DNA of 64,000 nt from Clostridiaceae bacterium (GCA_910575585.1 CAJTGF010000002.1:62001-126000); one strand, 5' to 3'. Shown: positions 45,785-54,838, counted from the stretch's first letter. Numbers and translations are program-made. Notes: generated by a model not told the origin, from the sequence alone.

Positions 45785-46050
45785 GCGTTCCCTATCGAAA
45801 CCACCTTAAGCGAGCAAATCCCGGCCAGCGAATTCTGCTTTTGCCCGGGAGGGAAGGGAGGCTGTGTGCCGGGCGGGTGAATATATGCCATGGAGATGAG
45901 ACCAGGAAAGCAGGAGGGATGATACCCGACTGATTTCCGCTTTGGGCTCATCGGAATGTCTGGCATATCTGAACCCGAACGGCACACAGCCTGCCTTCCC
46001 TCCCGGGCCCACGACAATCCCCGCCCATTGCTCACTCAACAATACAGCAA
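45785..46050 (-). repeat. Family-2 variable-arm hairpin element, copy 3
   Basis: 266 bp, inverted relative to copy 2. Arms 45844-45871 and 45980-46007 pair at 27 of 28 positions and share nothing with the arms of copy 2. The core differs from copy 2 at only a few bases. The 23-bp end at 46028-46050 is a perfect inverted match to 45384-45406. Confidence 0.8.
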
Positions 46051-46074
46051 TTCCATTATTTTGTCCATTTAGCA

Positions 46075-46123
46075 AAAAAGGCTGCTGTCCCGGGAACTTA
46101 TCCGCTCCCGGGCCAACAGCCTC
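46075..46123 (-). terminator. Intrinsic terminator of the proBA operon
   Basis: Minus-strand AGGCTGTTGGCCCGGGA pairs with TCCCGGGACAGCAGCCT (ten-base loop), followed by TTTTTT. It lies 21 bases after the proA stop. Confidence 0.9.
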
Positions 46124-46143
46124 TTTCCATCATAAAAAATTTT

Positions 46144-47391
46144 TCACTTGCGCACCTGCCCATCTCCATAAATCACATACTTGGTGCTGGTCAGCGCCAA
46201 AAGCCCCATAGGGCCTCTGGCGTGGAGCTTCTGGGTGCTGATGCCGATCTCCGCCCCAAACCCAAACTCAAATCCGTCCGTAAACCTGGTGGAGGCATTG
46301 ACATACACCGCCGCCGCGTCAACCTCATCCAAAAAACGCTGGGCATTGGCGTAATCGGAGGTCACGATCGCCTCCGAATGTCCTGTATTGTACGTATTGA
46401 TATGGCAGATCGCCTCCTCCAGAGAATCCACGATCTTGACCGACAGGATATAGTCCAAGTACTCCATCCCCCAGTCCTCCTCTGTGGCAGCCCCAAACTC
46501 CGGCACGATCTGCCTGGCCCGCTGATCTGCCCTCACTTCCACATGATGCCGGCACAAAACCTTTTTCAGCTTGGGCAAAAACTCCCGGGCAGCGTCCTTG
46601 TGAACCACCAGGGATTCGCAGGCGTTGCACACCCCGACTCTCTGTGTCTTGGCATTTTCGATAATGGCAAGGGCCATGGCATGGTCCGCCGATGCGTCCA
46701 CAAACACATGGCAGTTGCCGGTCCCTGTCTCAATGACCGGCACCGTGCTGTTTTCCACCACTGTCCGAATAAGCCCTGCGCCGCCTCGCGGGATCAGAAC
46801 ATCCAGGTACTGATCCATGGTCATAAATGCCTTTGTGCTCTCCCGGTCCGTACTCTCCAAAAGCTGCACCGCCGTTTTGGGGATACCGGCCCTTTCAAGC
46901 CCTCTGCCCAGGCATGTCACCATCGCCATATTGGACTTAAGGGCATCGCTGCCGCCTTTTAGGATCACTGCGTTCCCCGTCTTAAAGCACAGCCCGAAGG
47001 CGTCCGCCGTCACATTGGGCCTGGCCTCATAAATCATCCCCACCACCCCCAGGGGAACCCGCTTCTGCCCTATCAAAAGTCCGTTTGGCCTTGGCTTCAT
47101 GGAAATGAACTCCCCTATGGGATCGTCCAGCTTTGCCACCTGCCTAAGGCCCTCTGCCATACTGCGTATCCTCTCCTCATTCAGCATCAGCCTGTCCAGA
47201 AGGCCCGGCTTCATCCCCTTTTTCCTGGCTGCGGCCATATCCTCTTCATTGGCCTTTTGGATCTCTTTTGCACCCTCTAAAAGACTTTGGGCCGCCATTT
47301 CCAGTCCCAGGTCTTTCTCCTCTGTTCCAAGACGCCCCAAGACCGCGGCAGCAGCCTTTGCCTCACGTCCCATACGCTCCAAATCCCTCAT
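46144..47391 (-). CDS. proA: Gamma-glutamyl phosphate reductase (glutamate-5-semialdehyde dehydrogenase)
   Basis: Second step of proline synthesis, NADPH-dependent, cytoplasmic, 415 residues, full length. Motifs: catalytic Cys in [12 protein letters not shown] near 255, [53 protein letters not shown] and [27 protein letters not shown] after AAAGGGAGGCGATCAGG. Downstream of proB but separated from it by DUF896 and Rpn-remnant genes. Ends at a strong terminator. Confidence 0.96.
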   Translation of the reverse strand: MRDLERMGREAKAAAAVLGRLGTEEKDLGLEMAAQSLLEGAKEIQKANEEDMAAARKKGMKPGLLDRLMLNEERIRSMAEGLRQVAKLDDPIGEFISMKPRPNGLLIGQKRVPLGVVGMIYEARPNVTADAFGLCFKTGNAVILKGGSDALKSNMAMVTCLGRGLERAGIPKTAVQLLESTDRESTKAFMTMDQYLDVLIPRGGAGLIRTVVENSTVPVIETGTGNCHVFVDASADHAMALAIIENAKTQRVGVCNACESLVVHKDAAREFLPKLKKVLCRHHVEVRADQRARQIVPEFGAATEEDWGMEYLDYILSVKIVDSLEEAICHINTYNTGHSEAIVTSDYANAQRFLDEVDAAAVYVNASTRFTDGFEFGFGAEIGISTQKLHARGPMGLLALTSTKYVIYGDGQVRK

Positions 47392-47416
47392 CCTGATCGC
47401 CTCCCTTTATGCCGCC

Positions 47417-48020
47417 TTATGCGTCCACCATCTGCCTAAGCTTCTCAACATCTTCCTGTGACAGCTGGGGGAAGAACTGGGGTATTTCATCCATGTTGAC
47501 GCGTCCTGCTCTTATCATTTTCGCCGCATTCTCCATGGTCGCCTGAAGGGATGCCAACATGGCTTCCCGAACTTCCTTCTCCGCCGCTATCTTAGCCTTT
47601 TTTGCAGCCTCCCTCTCCACCCTCATATGATACGCTCTCTGGATATACGCATCATCAAACAACATCATCATGATCGATACCACCTCGATCTCTCTGGTCT
47701 TCAGATATTCCGCCAGCACATCCCTGTCCCTGCATACGCGGATCGTCTCCTGCACGGCCTTCCGGCTATACCCATGCCGCTTCACCTGCTCTGTGTAAAC
47801 CTTCGAAAATGAGACATACTGGCTAATGATATCATTGCCTTCACCTCCGTACAGAACCTTTGCCCTGACCGCAACGCCGCACTCTTTCCCTCCGATTTTC
47901 ATAAAATAATCACGGTACGTCTCCGCCGTATAAAACAGCATCCGAATAAGGATATTCATCGATCACGTAGACTGGGCCTCCGTAAGGATCACGACCCTGT
48001 CCCTGTATTCTGTTTTCCAT
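47417..48020 (-). pseudogene. Truncated Rpn-family (PD-(D/E)XK) recombination-promoting nuclease/transposase remnant
   Basis: The readable frame 47417-47959 (180 codons) matches the C-terminal half of clostridial Rpn/PDDEXK-type proteins by layout: IRMLFYTAETYRDYF, then DIISQYVSFSKVYTEQV, KAVQETIRVCRDRDVLAEYL and EVVSIMMMLFDDA. The N-terminal nuclease core is missing. A start-like segment (MENRIQGQGRDPYGGPVYVIDEYPY) lies just upstream in another frame from ATG 48018-48020, suggesting deletion plus frameshift. A promoter-like TTGAAG-18-TATAAT precedes it. The family call is from memory of the sequence style and is moderately certain. Confidence 0.6.
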
Positions 48021-48050
48021 GGCCTCCTTCGCGGTGACCTCTCCAACTCC

Positions 48051-48080
48051 ATTATACCCTGATAACGCCCCCCGCTTCAA
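48051..48080 (-). promoter_or_regulatory. Promoter-like sequence upstream of the Rpn remnant and proA
   Basis: Minus-strand TTGAAG (48075-48080), 18 bases, TATAAT (48051-48056), located just after the DUF896 gene. It could give proA a second promoter. Confidence 0.5.
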
Positions 48081-48101
48081 GCCATTTTTTCAGTCCATCG
48101 C

Positions 48102-48326
48102 CTACACCTGTGGGATATTGCCGTACTTCTTTCCAAGGTCCGTGATGGACCCATCTGCCTCCTGTATGGAAATATTGTTAAGATTTGCCCGCATATTCGT
48201 CCGTATGGCCTCAATATACGCTTTCCGCAGCATCTTCTGCTCTTCCTTTTCCTTTTCGTCCAGTCCCACACCCTGGGACTTGTGGTACAGCTCATTGATC
48301 CTGTCTATCATTTCCTGAGTGATCAT
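48102..48326 (-). CDS. DUF896 family protein (YnzC/UPF0291-like)
   Basis: Small cytoplasmic helical-hairpin protein of unknown function, 74 residues, full length. The family pattern is clear: INELYHKSQGVGLDEKEKEEQKMLRKAYIEAIRTNMRANLNNISI. B. subtilis YnzC is an SOS-linked relative. ATG after GGAGAGGAGCGCAGG. It lies 17 bases after proB, so it is co-transcribed with the proline genes. Confidence 0.9.
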   Translation of the reverse strand: MITQEMIDRINELYHKSQGVGLDEKEKEEQKMLRKAYIEAIRTNMRANLNNISIQEADGSITDLGKKYGNIPQV

Positions 48327-48343
48327 CCTGCGCTCCTCTCCAA

Positions 48344-49216
48344 TTAATACTCTTGATCCAAATACTGCATCAGATCAAAATCCACATTCCTGTGGGCCAT
48401 AAACAGCGTCCCAATCTCCTCCCCGGCCATGATCCGGTGGAGTACCTCCACCTTGTCCCCGTTGGCGATGACCATATCCGCGCCGCCGTCTGTGGCAATC
48501 CGCGCTGCCGCCAGCTTAGCCGCCATCCCCCCGGTCCCCACATCGCTTCCCGCCTCCGCCTTTCCCATGGACAAAAGCTCCCCGGTGATCTCCTGCACCA
48601 GGCTGATAAACCTTGCGTTGCGGTTCTTCTTTGGGTCATCGGAGTAAAGCCCGTCAATATCCGACAAAAGGATGAGAAGATCCGCCCCTATAAGCGCCGC
48701 CACAATGGCGGAAAGCCTGTCATTGTCCCCGAAACTGTCCACCAAAGGGATCTCCGAGGTAGACACCGTGTCATTTTCATTGACAATGGGCACTGTCCCC
48801 AAAAGCAGCAGCTCCTCAAACGTATTCCTGGCATTGTACCTGGACCCGTCATGGACCATGGTGTCCTTGGTCAGGAGCACCTGCGCCGCCACCTGGTTGT
48901 ACTCCGCAAATAATTTCTGATACACCATCATCAGCCTGGCCTGCCCCACGGCCGCAAAAGCCTGCTTTTGGGCCAGCCGCTTTGGCCTCTCTTTACAGTG
49001 GAGCGCCTGCCTGCCGGCGGCAATGGCCCCCGACGACACCAGGACCACCTGCCGCCCCGTCCCCTTTAAGTCGCAAATGATCCGCACCAGCTGTTCCATC
49101 TTAAGCAGGTTCAGATCTCCCGACTCCTTATGGGTCAGGGAAGAGGACCCGATCTTTATGACGATCCTCTGTTTCTCTTTCAGCTTCTGCCGCTGCGATC
49201 CCTCTGCCATAACCAT
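48344..49216 (-). CDS. proB: Glutamate 5-kinase (no PUA domain)
   Basis: First step of proline synthesis, phosphorylating glutamate, cytoplasmic, 290 residues. Amino-acid-kinase fold: RIVIKIGSSSLTHKESG, VLVSSGAIAAGRQAL, NENDTVSTSEI, FGDNDRLSAIVAALIGADLLILLSDIDGLYSDDPKKN and GTGGMAAKLAAARIATDGGADMVIANG. It lacks the C-terminal PUA domain of the 370-residue form, as in some Firmicutes. ATG with AGGGAGATTGGA upstream. It follows the GNAT gene by 17 bases. Confidence 0.95.
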   Translation of the reverse strand: MVMAEGSQRQKLKEKQRIVIKIGSSSLTHKESGDLNLLKMEQLVRIICDLKGTGRQVVLVSSGAIAAGRQALHCKERPKRLAQKQAFAAVGQARLMMVYQKLFAEYNQVAAQVLLTKDTMVHDGSRYNARNTFEELLLLGTVPIVNENDTVSTSEIPLVDSFGDNDRLSAIVAALIGADLLILLSDIDGLYSDDPKKNRNARFISLVQEITGELLSMGKAEAGSDVGTGGMAAKLAAARIATDGGADMVIANGDKVEVLHRIMAGEEIGTLFMAHRNVDFDLMQYLDQEY

Positions 49217-49233
49217 TCCAATCTCCCTTTCTC

Positions 49234-49758
49234 TTATATGTCTGGGTTTGAGACCGAAAACACCAAATGAGGCATTTCCACTCCCCGATAATGCTTCACA
49301 AAAGTCCCTGCCAGCTCCATGCCGTTTCTCCTGGCCACCTCCTGGGATGCCCTGTTGGTATCCCTGATAATGGAAAAGACCTCCCCCACCTTTAACTTGT
49401 CAAAAGCATACTGCTTGCAGGCTTTCGCCGCCTCTGTGGCATACCCCTTATGCCAGTATCTTTTTTGGAACAGGTAACCGATCTCCACCACTTTTCTTTC
49501 GGGAATGTCCTGCATGGTCAGTCCGCACTGGCCGATCATCTCCCCGTTTTCCTTTAAAATAACCGCCCACAGGCCAAAACCGTCTTCTTCATACCGCTTA
49601 AGCTGACGATCCAGCCACGCTTCAACCTCCTCATCCGAAAAAGCGCCCTCATAGGCATACATGACCTCCTCATCCTGCAAAATCCTGCACAGATCTTCCC
49701 GGTCCGACGGCGTCATCTTCCGCAGTATCAGCCGTTTCGTCTCCGCAAGCACATCCAT
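49234..49758 (-). CDS. GNAT-family N-acetyltransferase (RimJ/RimL-like)
   Basis: Acetyl-CoA-dependent acetyltransferase, 174 residues. Typical start ETKRLILRKMTPSDREDL; the core is EIGYLFQKRYWHKGYATEAAKACKQYAF (acetyl-CoA loop near 95-115) and IIRDTNRASQEVARRNGMELAG. ATG after AGGAGGGATAGAGGCT, 14 bases after the upstream flavoprotein gene. The substrate is unknown; the group includes ribosomal-protein and small-molecule acetylases. Confidence 0.88.
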   Translation of the reverse strand: MDVLAETKRLILRKMTPSDREDLCRILQDEEVMYAYEGAFSDEEVEAWLDRQLKRYEEDGFGLWAVILKENGEMIGQCGLTMQDIPERKVVEIGYLFQKRYWHKGYATEAAKACKQYAFDKLKVGEVFSIIRDTNRASQEVARRNGMELAGTFVKHYRGVEMPHLVFSVSNPDI

Positions 49759-49772
49759 AGCCTCTATCCCTC

Positions 49773-51365
49773 CTATGCCGGCAAGGCAAACCGTCCGCCT
49801 ATCATCTCCGCGATTTTTAGCCCGTCCATGGCAGCCGAAGTGATCCCTCCCGCATACCCGGCCCCCTCGCCGCAGGGATACAGGCCCCTGATCTGGCTCT
49901 GGAGAGAATCATCCCGCCAGATGCGCACCGGTGACGAGGTTCTACTTTCGATCCCGGCCAAAATACTGTCATACCGGGAAAATCCCTTGATCCGCCCCTC
50001 AAACTGCTCCACCCCTTCTATAAGGGGCAGGCACAACCCATGGGGCAAAACCCGGCGCAGATCGCCAAACGCATACCGCCCCTTTATTTGGGGGATCACA
50101 TCCCCAAATCCCTTTGAACACACGCCTTTCTTAAAATCCCCGTACAGCTGCACCGGGATCTTTCCTCCTGCGCACGCAAACGCCAGCTTCTCCAATTTCC
50201 TCTGAAACTCCACCCCCGCCAGGGGCCCGCTGCCCTCAAAATCCTTAGGCTCCACTGTGACAATAAGCGCGCTGTTGCCGTTTTCCCCGCCTCTGTCGTG
50301 ATTGCTCATGCCGTTGACGGCCAGCAGGCCCGGCTCCGACGACGCATCCACCACATACCCGCCGGGACACATGCAAAACGAGTAGACCCCCCGCCCGCTG
50401 CCGGACTGCCACGTGACCTTGTAGGGCGCAGGCCCCAGGATCTTTGACTGTTCCATGCCGTATTGAGACATATTCAGCAGTTTCTGGGGGTGCTGGATGC
50501 GCAGTCCCACGGCAAACGCCTTAGGCGCCATGGGAATGCCTTTTTCCAAAAGCATGGAAAACGTATCCCTGGCGCTGTGGCCAACGGCCAAAACCACCTG
50601 ATCCGCCCGGACAAATTCCTGCCCGTTTACCATCACCCCCTGGATCCGTTTATCCTGGATCACAAGATCAGTCACCTGACTTTTAAACCTTACGCTTCCT
50701 CCCAGGTCTATGATATGCCTGCGTATATTTTTGACCACTTCACTTAAAACATCCGTCCCCATATGAGGCTTTTGCGCATACAAGATCTCCGGGTCCGCCC
50801 CATGTTCCACCAAGATCTCCAGCGCCTTCTGGCCCCGCATCCCAGGATCTTTTACCAGTGTGTTCAGCTTGCCGTCAGAAAATGTCCCCGCTCCGCCTTC
50901 GCCGAACTGAACATTGGTCTGGGGATCCAGGATGCCCTCCTGCCAGAACCGTTCCACCTTCTTCTTCCTGCCGTCCACATCCTCCCCTCGCTCCAAAAGC
51001 ACAGGCATATATCCCGCCTCTGCCAGCATCAGCCCGCAAAACAGCCCTGCAGGCCCGCTGCCCACGATCACCGGCGGATGCAAAAGAGGCTCCCCGCCAG
51101 GCACAGGAAACCGGTACTTATCCTGGCGGACGATCCCGATCTGGCTGCTGTTTGCCCTTTTTACAATCCGGCTTTCCTTTAACACCTCCACATCCACCGT
51201 GTAGCTGTATAAGATCCCGCTCTTTTTTCTGGCGTCAACAGACTGCTTTACGATCCGCAGCGACTTCACTTCCCCAGGTCCCACCCGCAGAAGCTTTGCC
51301 GCCTTCTTCTCCAGATCCTCCCTGGTGTGGGTGATCGGCAGTTTCAACTGAGTAATCCGTATCAT
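49773..51365 (-). CDS. FAD-dependent oxidoreductase (uncharacterised FAD-dependent dehydrogenase family)
   Basis: Cytoplasmic flavoprotein, 530 residues. About 90 N-terminal residues form a small alpha/beta domain (ITQLKLPITHTREDLEKKAAKLLRV). Then comes the Rossmann FAD motif VIVGSGPAGLFCGLMLAEAGYMPVLLERG near 100, VQFGEGGAGTFSDGKLNT, VVLAVGHSARDTF, and the C-terminal FAD loop YPCGEGAGYAGGITSAAMDG. ATG 51363-51365 after GAAGGAGAAGTGCGATCA. Members are widespread in Clostridia; substrate unknown. It heads a tight group with the GNAT and proB genes. Confidence 0.88.
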   Translation of the reverse strand: MIRITQLKLPITHTREDLEKKAAKLLRVGPGEVKSLRIVKQSVDARKKSGILYSYTVDVEVLKESRIVKRANSSQIGIVRQDKYRFPVPGGEPLLHPPVIVGSGPAGLFCGLMLAEAGYMPVLLERGEDVDGRKKKVERFWQEGILDPQTNVQFGEGGAGTFSDGKLNTLVKDPGMRGQKALEILVEHGADPEILYAQKPHMGTDVLSEVVKNIRRHIIDLGGSVRFKSQVTDLVIQDKRIQGVMVNGQEFVRADQVVLAVGHSARDTFSMLLEKGIPMAPKAFAVGLRIQHPQKLLNMSQYGMEQSKILGPAPYKVTWQSGSGRGVYSFCMCPGGYVVDASSEPGLLAVNGMSNHDRGGENGNSALIVTVEPKDFEGSGPLAGVEFQRKLEKLAFACAGGKIPVQLYGDFKKGVCSKGFGDVIPQIKGRYAFGDLRRVLPHGLCLPLIEGVEQFEGRIKGFSRYDSILAGIESRTSSPVRIWRDDSLQSQIRGLYPCGEGAGYAGGITSAAMDGLKIAEMIGGRFALPA

Positions 51366-51428
51366 TGATCGCACTTCTCCTTCTTTTCAAACACGCTCTA
51401 ATCTTACCATTTGACTGCCATTTTCGCA

Positions 51429-51482
51429 AGAACATCCCCAGGGAAATATCCCGGATCCGGATAATTCCCTGAGGATGTCCTC
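51429..51482 (-). terminator. Hairpin after the GGDEF gene
   Basis: Minus-strand AGGACATCCTCAGGGAA pairs with TTCCCTGGGGATGTTCT (15 of 17, with G-U pairs), with an inner CCGGATCCGG. A short TTCTT follows. It lies 15 bases after the GGDEF stop. Confidence 0.55.
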
Positions 51483-51496
51483 TTTGCTCCTATCTT

Positions 51497-52873
51497 TCAG
51501 CCCCCGGCGCAGGTCCCCATCACATAACAGGCACGGCCATTTTCCTTGGCCTGGTATAAAAGCTCGTCGGTTTCCGTCAGGATGCGCTTTACCTGCTTTG
51601 GAAACACAAATTGATACGCGCCTATGCTGCAGCTTGTCTTCTGGTCAGGCAATATGCCGGAGATCTCCTCAAGAAACCGCTCCAGCCGCCGCTTCATCTC
51701 CTGGGGCTCCATGGGTGTCTCGATAAGAACGGCAAATTCATCTCCGCCGATCCTTCCCACCTTTCCCTCATCGCCGGCCATATGCAACAGTCCTGCGGCG
51801 ATTTCCTTTAAGACCTTATCTCCAACCCCATGTCCGAACGTGTCGTTAACCGTCTTAAAATAGTCCACATCCACAAACAAAAACCATCCGGTCTTCTCAT
51901 TGGCGTCATCACAGGCCCCTTGGGCTTTATCACAGTGGTAGAGAAACATCCTTCTTCCCATAACACCGGTCAGTTCATCCATCTCCCCCCGGTATTCCTT
52001 ATACGACATATATTTGTAGATCACCATGAGCATAATGACGGAAATGATATTCAGTCCCAAAAAGGCGATCAAAAACTGTATCTGTAAATGAAAAAGATCG
52101 CTGGAGATCACGTCCGATACCACCACGCCATGCTGCTCCAGCATAAATTTCTCCCTTTGGGAAAAATAAGCTGCCGCAAACACCGCCATGCACAAAAGAA
52201 ACGATTCAAAGGCAGCAAAAAACAGATTCATCTTTCCCGACGAGTAGGGATTATCCACCGACTGGTCCACGCTGCCCTTAATATTCTGGATGGTATGGCT
52301 GTGATAGACGGCACGCAGGGCTTCCACAGCCGCCACACAGATAAGGGCAAAGACGCTGTCGTCCCACTTCCAATGGAGCGCTGTGCGGTATGTATATCCA
52401 AGCCCGGGAAACACGACTCCCATGGTCCCATAAACAAGCAGCGAATGCATCTTGGGCGCCATCGCAGCCACCGCGCCTCTTAACAGACGGCAGTGTTTCC
52501 TTTTTTGCCCAAGTCTAAACGCGCTCCCGATCAGAAACCCGAACAGCGCTCTCGTCCCAACGCTCAGCGCAAGACTGCCTGCCGCAGAACCGCTTAAAAA
52601 CGGGGAAAACACCGCGTCCACCGGCATCACATAGGAAGCCGACGCTTTATACATGCTGGCCACGCCGAAAACAGTCCCTATAAGCGCCGACTGGGCCGGG
52701 CCGAAAAGACATCCCGCAATCAGGATAGGTATGTACGCCGTGGTAACCGATATGGGGGGTATGTGGATATAACCTAAAAATGTAAAGGACATCAAAAGTT
52801 CAATGGCCACCAAAAACCCTAGAAAATAGTGATCAAAACAAGAGGTTCCCCATATCTTTTTCATTTTCTCCAT
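51497..52873 (-). CDS. Membrane diguanylate cyclase with ECF-transporter S-component-like N-terminal domain
   Basis: Likely makes cyclic di-GMP, 458 residues. The N-terminal ~110 residues resemble vitamin ECF S-components: FTFLGYIHIPPISVTTAYIPILIAGCLFGP, then IGTVFGVASMYKAS, DAVFSPFLSG and TRALFGFLIGSAF. About two more hydrophobic segments precede the GGDEF domain (from about 305): DELTGVMGRRMFLYHC, FLFVDVDYFKTVNDTFGHGVGDKVL and an intact RIGGDEF motif near 376. No EAL domain. ATG after AGAGAGGAAGATTTG; a TTG one codon earlier is possible. Likely a monocistronic sensor of a small ligand. Confidence 0.85.
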   Translation of the reverse strand: MEKMKKIWGTSCFDHYFLGFLVAIELLMSFTFLGYIHIPPISVTTAYIPILIAGCLFGPAQSALIGTVFGVASMYKASASYVMPVDAVFSPFLSGSAAGSLALSVGTRALFGFLIGSAFRLGQKRKHCRLLRGAVAAMAPKMHSLLVYGTMGVVFPGLGYTYRTALHWKWDDSVFALICVAAVEALRAVYHSHTIQNIKGSVDQSVDNPYSSGKMNLFFAAFESFLLCMAVFAAAYFSQREKFMLEQHGVVVSDVISSDLFHLQIQFLIAFLGLNIISVIMLMVIYKYMSYKEYRGEMDELTGVMGRRMFLYHCDKAQGACDDANEKTGWFLFVDVDYFKTVNDTFGHGVGDKVLKEIAAGLLHMAGDEGKVGRIGGDEFAVLIETPMEPQEMKRRLERFLEEISGILPDQKTSCSIGAYQFVFPKQVKRILTETDELLYQAKENGRACYVMGTCAGG

Positions 52874-53031
52874 CAAATCTTCCTCTCTGACCGTCAGCGC
52901 CGGCTTTTTTGCTGCCGCACCTCTGCCATGCGGTCAAGTCCCGATACTTGGACGATTATAACCGATTTCCCTTAAAAAGTCCATCATTGACTAAAAAAAT
53001 CCATGTCCCTTCAGCTGCGATCCATACCAGT

Positions 53032-54264
53032 TCACCGGCCTTTGGAGCAGGCGGCGCTTTTCCCGGCCACCGCTCCGCTGGACCAGGCCCACTGCAGGTT
53101 GTAGCCCCCGCAGATCCCGTCCACATCCAGGATCTCCCCGCAGAAATACAGCCCCTTCACCAGCTTTGACTCCAGGGTCCTTTTATCCACCTGTTTCACA
53201 TCCACTCCGCCGCAGCATACCTGGGCATTTTCATAAGGGTTTGACGCCGTCACCCTGGTCTCATAGGCGGTTATGGCCTGAAACAGCCTTTTTTTCTCCC
53301 CCTCGGTCAAAGACCTCACAGCCCTTTGTCCGGGGATGCCCGCCACCTCCAGCAAAACCTCTGACAGCTTGCTGTTTAAAAGCCCGTTCATAAACTGGAT
53401 GCAGGTTCTCCCGGCCATTGCTTTCAGCCGCTCCCTTATCATATCCCGGGCCTCCTCCACGGTAAGGGACGGTAAAAAATTGATCACCGCCGTCACCTTC
53501 TGTCTCCTATGTAACGCCACGGACGCGTACCGGCTCACCTGGAAGGTGGGGATGCCGGAGATGCCGTAATCCGTCAGCTGCAATTCCCCCCGATCCCAGG
53601 CCGCCAGCTTCCCGTCCACATACAGCTTTATCTCTCCGTCGCTGCGCACTCCCGCCAGCTTCCGGTAATGCTTTTCCGCGCACCGAAGCTGCACCAGCGC
53701 CGGAAGAGGCGTTACGATACGGTGTCCGAACCCGGCCGCCAGCTCATACCCGCTGCCGTCAGACCCGGTCACTGGAGCGGCTTTTGACCCTGCTGCCAAA
53801 ATCAATGCCTCCCCCTTATAAACCCCTTTGTCCGAAACCACCGCAAATCCGCCTTTGTCCTTGGCGATCTGCTGGATCCGGCACTGATAACGCGCCGTTA
53901 CAGGCAGACGATCCAGCTCCTGCAAAAATGCCTGCAGCACCGACGCTGCCTGGTCGGAATGAGGGTAGATATATCCGTTTCGGTCTTTCGTAAAAATCCC
54001 CAGCCCCCGAAAAAACGCCAGGGTATCCTCCACGGTAAACTGCTCCAAAATACCTTCCGCAAACCCGGCGCTGCCGCAGCGGTAGCACCGGGGCTCCTGC
54101 TTTTCATTGGTCAGATTGCACCTTCCGTTGCCTGTACACAAGATCTTCTTGCCTGCCCGGTCTTTATGCTCCAAAATCGTCACATCCGCCCCCGCCCTTG
54201 CGGCGTGGACGGCCGCCGTCATGCCCGACGCCCCTGCGCCGACGATCAAAACCTGTTTTCCCAT
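53032..54264 (-). CDS. HI0933-family flavoprotein (YhiN-like NAD(P)/FAD-dependent oxidoreductase)
   Basis: Cytoplasmic flavoprotein, 410 residues. FAD motif VLIVGAGASGMTAAVHAARAGADVTILEH at the N-terminus, the family hallmark KKILCTGNGRCNLTN near 40-55, LILAAGSKAAPVTGSDGSGYELA, and C-terminal LYFCGEILDVDGICGGYNLQWAWSSG. The insert domain typical of the family is present. Start ATG after GAGAGGGAACT. The function of the family is poorly defined. Last gene of a small group with the BofC-like gene upstream. Confidence 0.92.
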   Translation of the reverse strand: MGKQVLIVGAGASGMTAAVHAARAGADVTILEHKDRAGKKILCTGNGRCNLTNEKQEPRCYRCGSAGFAEGILEQFTVEDTLAFFRGLGIFTKDRNGYIYPHSDQAASVLQAFLQELDRLPVTARYQCRIQQIAKDKGGFAVVSDKGVYKGEALILAAGSKAAPVTGSDGSGYELAAGFGHRIVTPLPALVQLRCAEKHYRKLAGVRSDGEIKLYVDGKLAAWDRGELQLTDYGISGIPTFQVSRYASVALHRRQKVTAVINFLPSLTVEEARDMIRERLKAMAGRTCIQFMNGLLNSKLSEVLLEVAGIPGQRAVRSLTEGEKKRLFQAITAYETRVTASNPYENAQVCCGGVDVKQVDKRTLESKLVKGLYFCGEILDVDGICGGYNLQWAWSSGAVAGKSAACSKGR

Positions 54265-54302
54265 AGTTCCCTCTCATCCTGATCCATCATCAAATAGATA
54301 TC

Positions 54303-54758
54303 TTAACTGGTATACGATTCCAGGTACTGGAAGATCTCCATCATAGACCCAAACCAGATCCCCTCCCGCAGCCGCTCCTGCTCCGTTTGCGGAAACTCCG
54401 TAATAGGAATGTGAGTGTGGAGGCAGATGGTGGACTGATCCTGGGCAAACACCAGAAGATAGCCTGTCTCCGACACCAGATAAAACTCCTCCCTGGGTTC
54501 CAGGCTCACCGGTTCTACCTCCCTCTGGTTAATGACCAGCCTGGGTTCCGTCACAGACTCCGTCTCATACACGGTCCCGGGAACCGCGCTTTCCTGGTAC
54601 ACCCTGGGCCGCGCCGCCAAGGTCCCGGCCCCGAAGCACACCAGGGCTGTGGCAAGGAGTACCAGCCCCCACACAATATAAAAAAAGTACCCTTTCCTCT
54701 CACGTTTATTTCCCCGTCTGTCCCATGGGCCTCCTGACACCAAACCGTTTCTTTTCAT
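54303..54758 (-). CDS. Single-pass membrane protein with BofC-like C-terminal domain
   Basis: 151 residues. Basic N-terminus, one membrane helix (about 25-48, FFYIVWGLVLLATALVCFGAGTL), then an extracytoplasmic segment. The last 60 residues (FYLVSETGYLLVFAQD, then THIPITEFPQTEQERLREGIWFGSMMEIFQYLESYTS) follow the pattern of the BofC C-terminal domain and similar clostridial proteins, which regulate intercompartment signalling during sporulation in Bacillus. Only the C-terminal pattern supports this, so the role is tentative. Confidence 0.6.
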   Translation of the reverse strand: MKRNGLVSGGPWDRRGNKRERKGYFFYIVWGLVLLATALVCFGAGTLAARPRVYQESAVPGTVYETESVTEPRLVINQREVEPVSLEPREEFYLVSETGYLLVFAQDQSTICLHTHIPITEFPQTEQERLREGIWFGSMMEIFQYLESYTS

Positions 54759-54838
54759 GGATGATCCCTCCTTTACAAGCCCAAAGCTCCTAAAGGTAGT
54801 ATCCGCATATTTTAGGGATTTTAACCATCCAAAACAGA

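Noticed and set aside
45392-46075. Several short frames in the family-2 copies sharing a MPNIPMSPKRKSVGYHPSC-like peptide
   Set aside because: Two copies are near identical in DNA so peptide conservation is uninformative; copy 1 has a stop in this frame; no ribosome site. The hairpin arms explain the conservation better.
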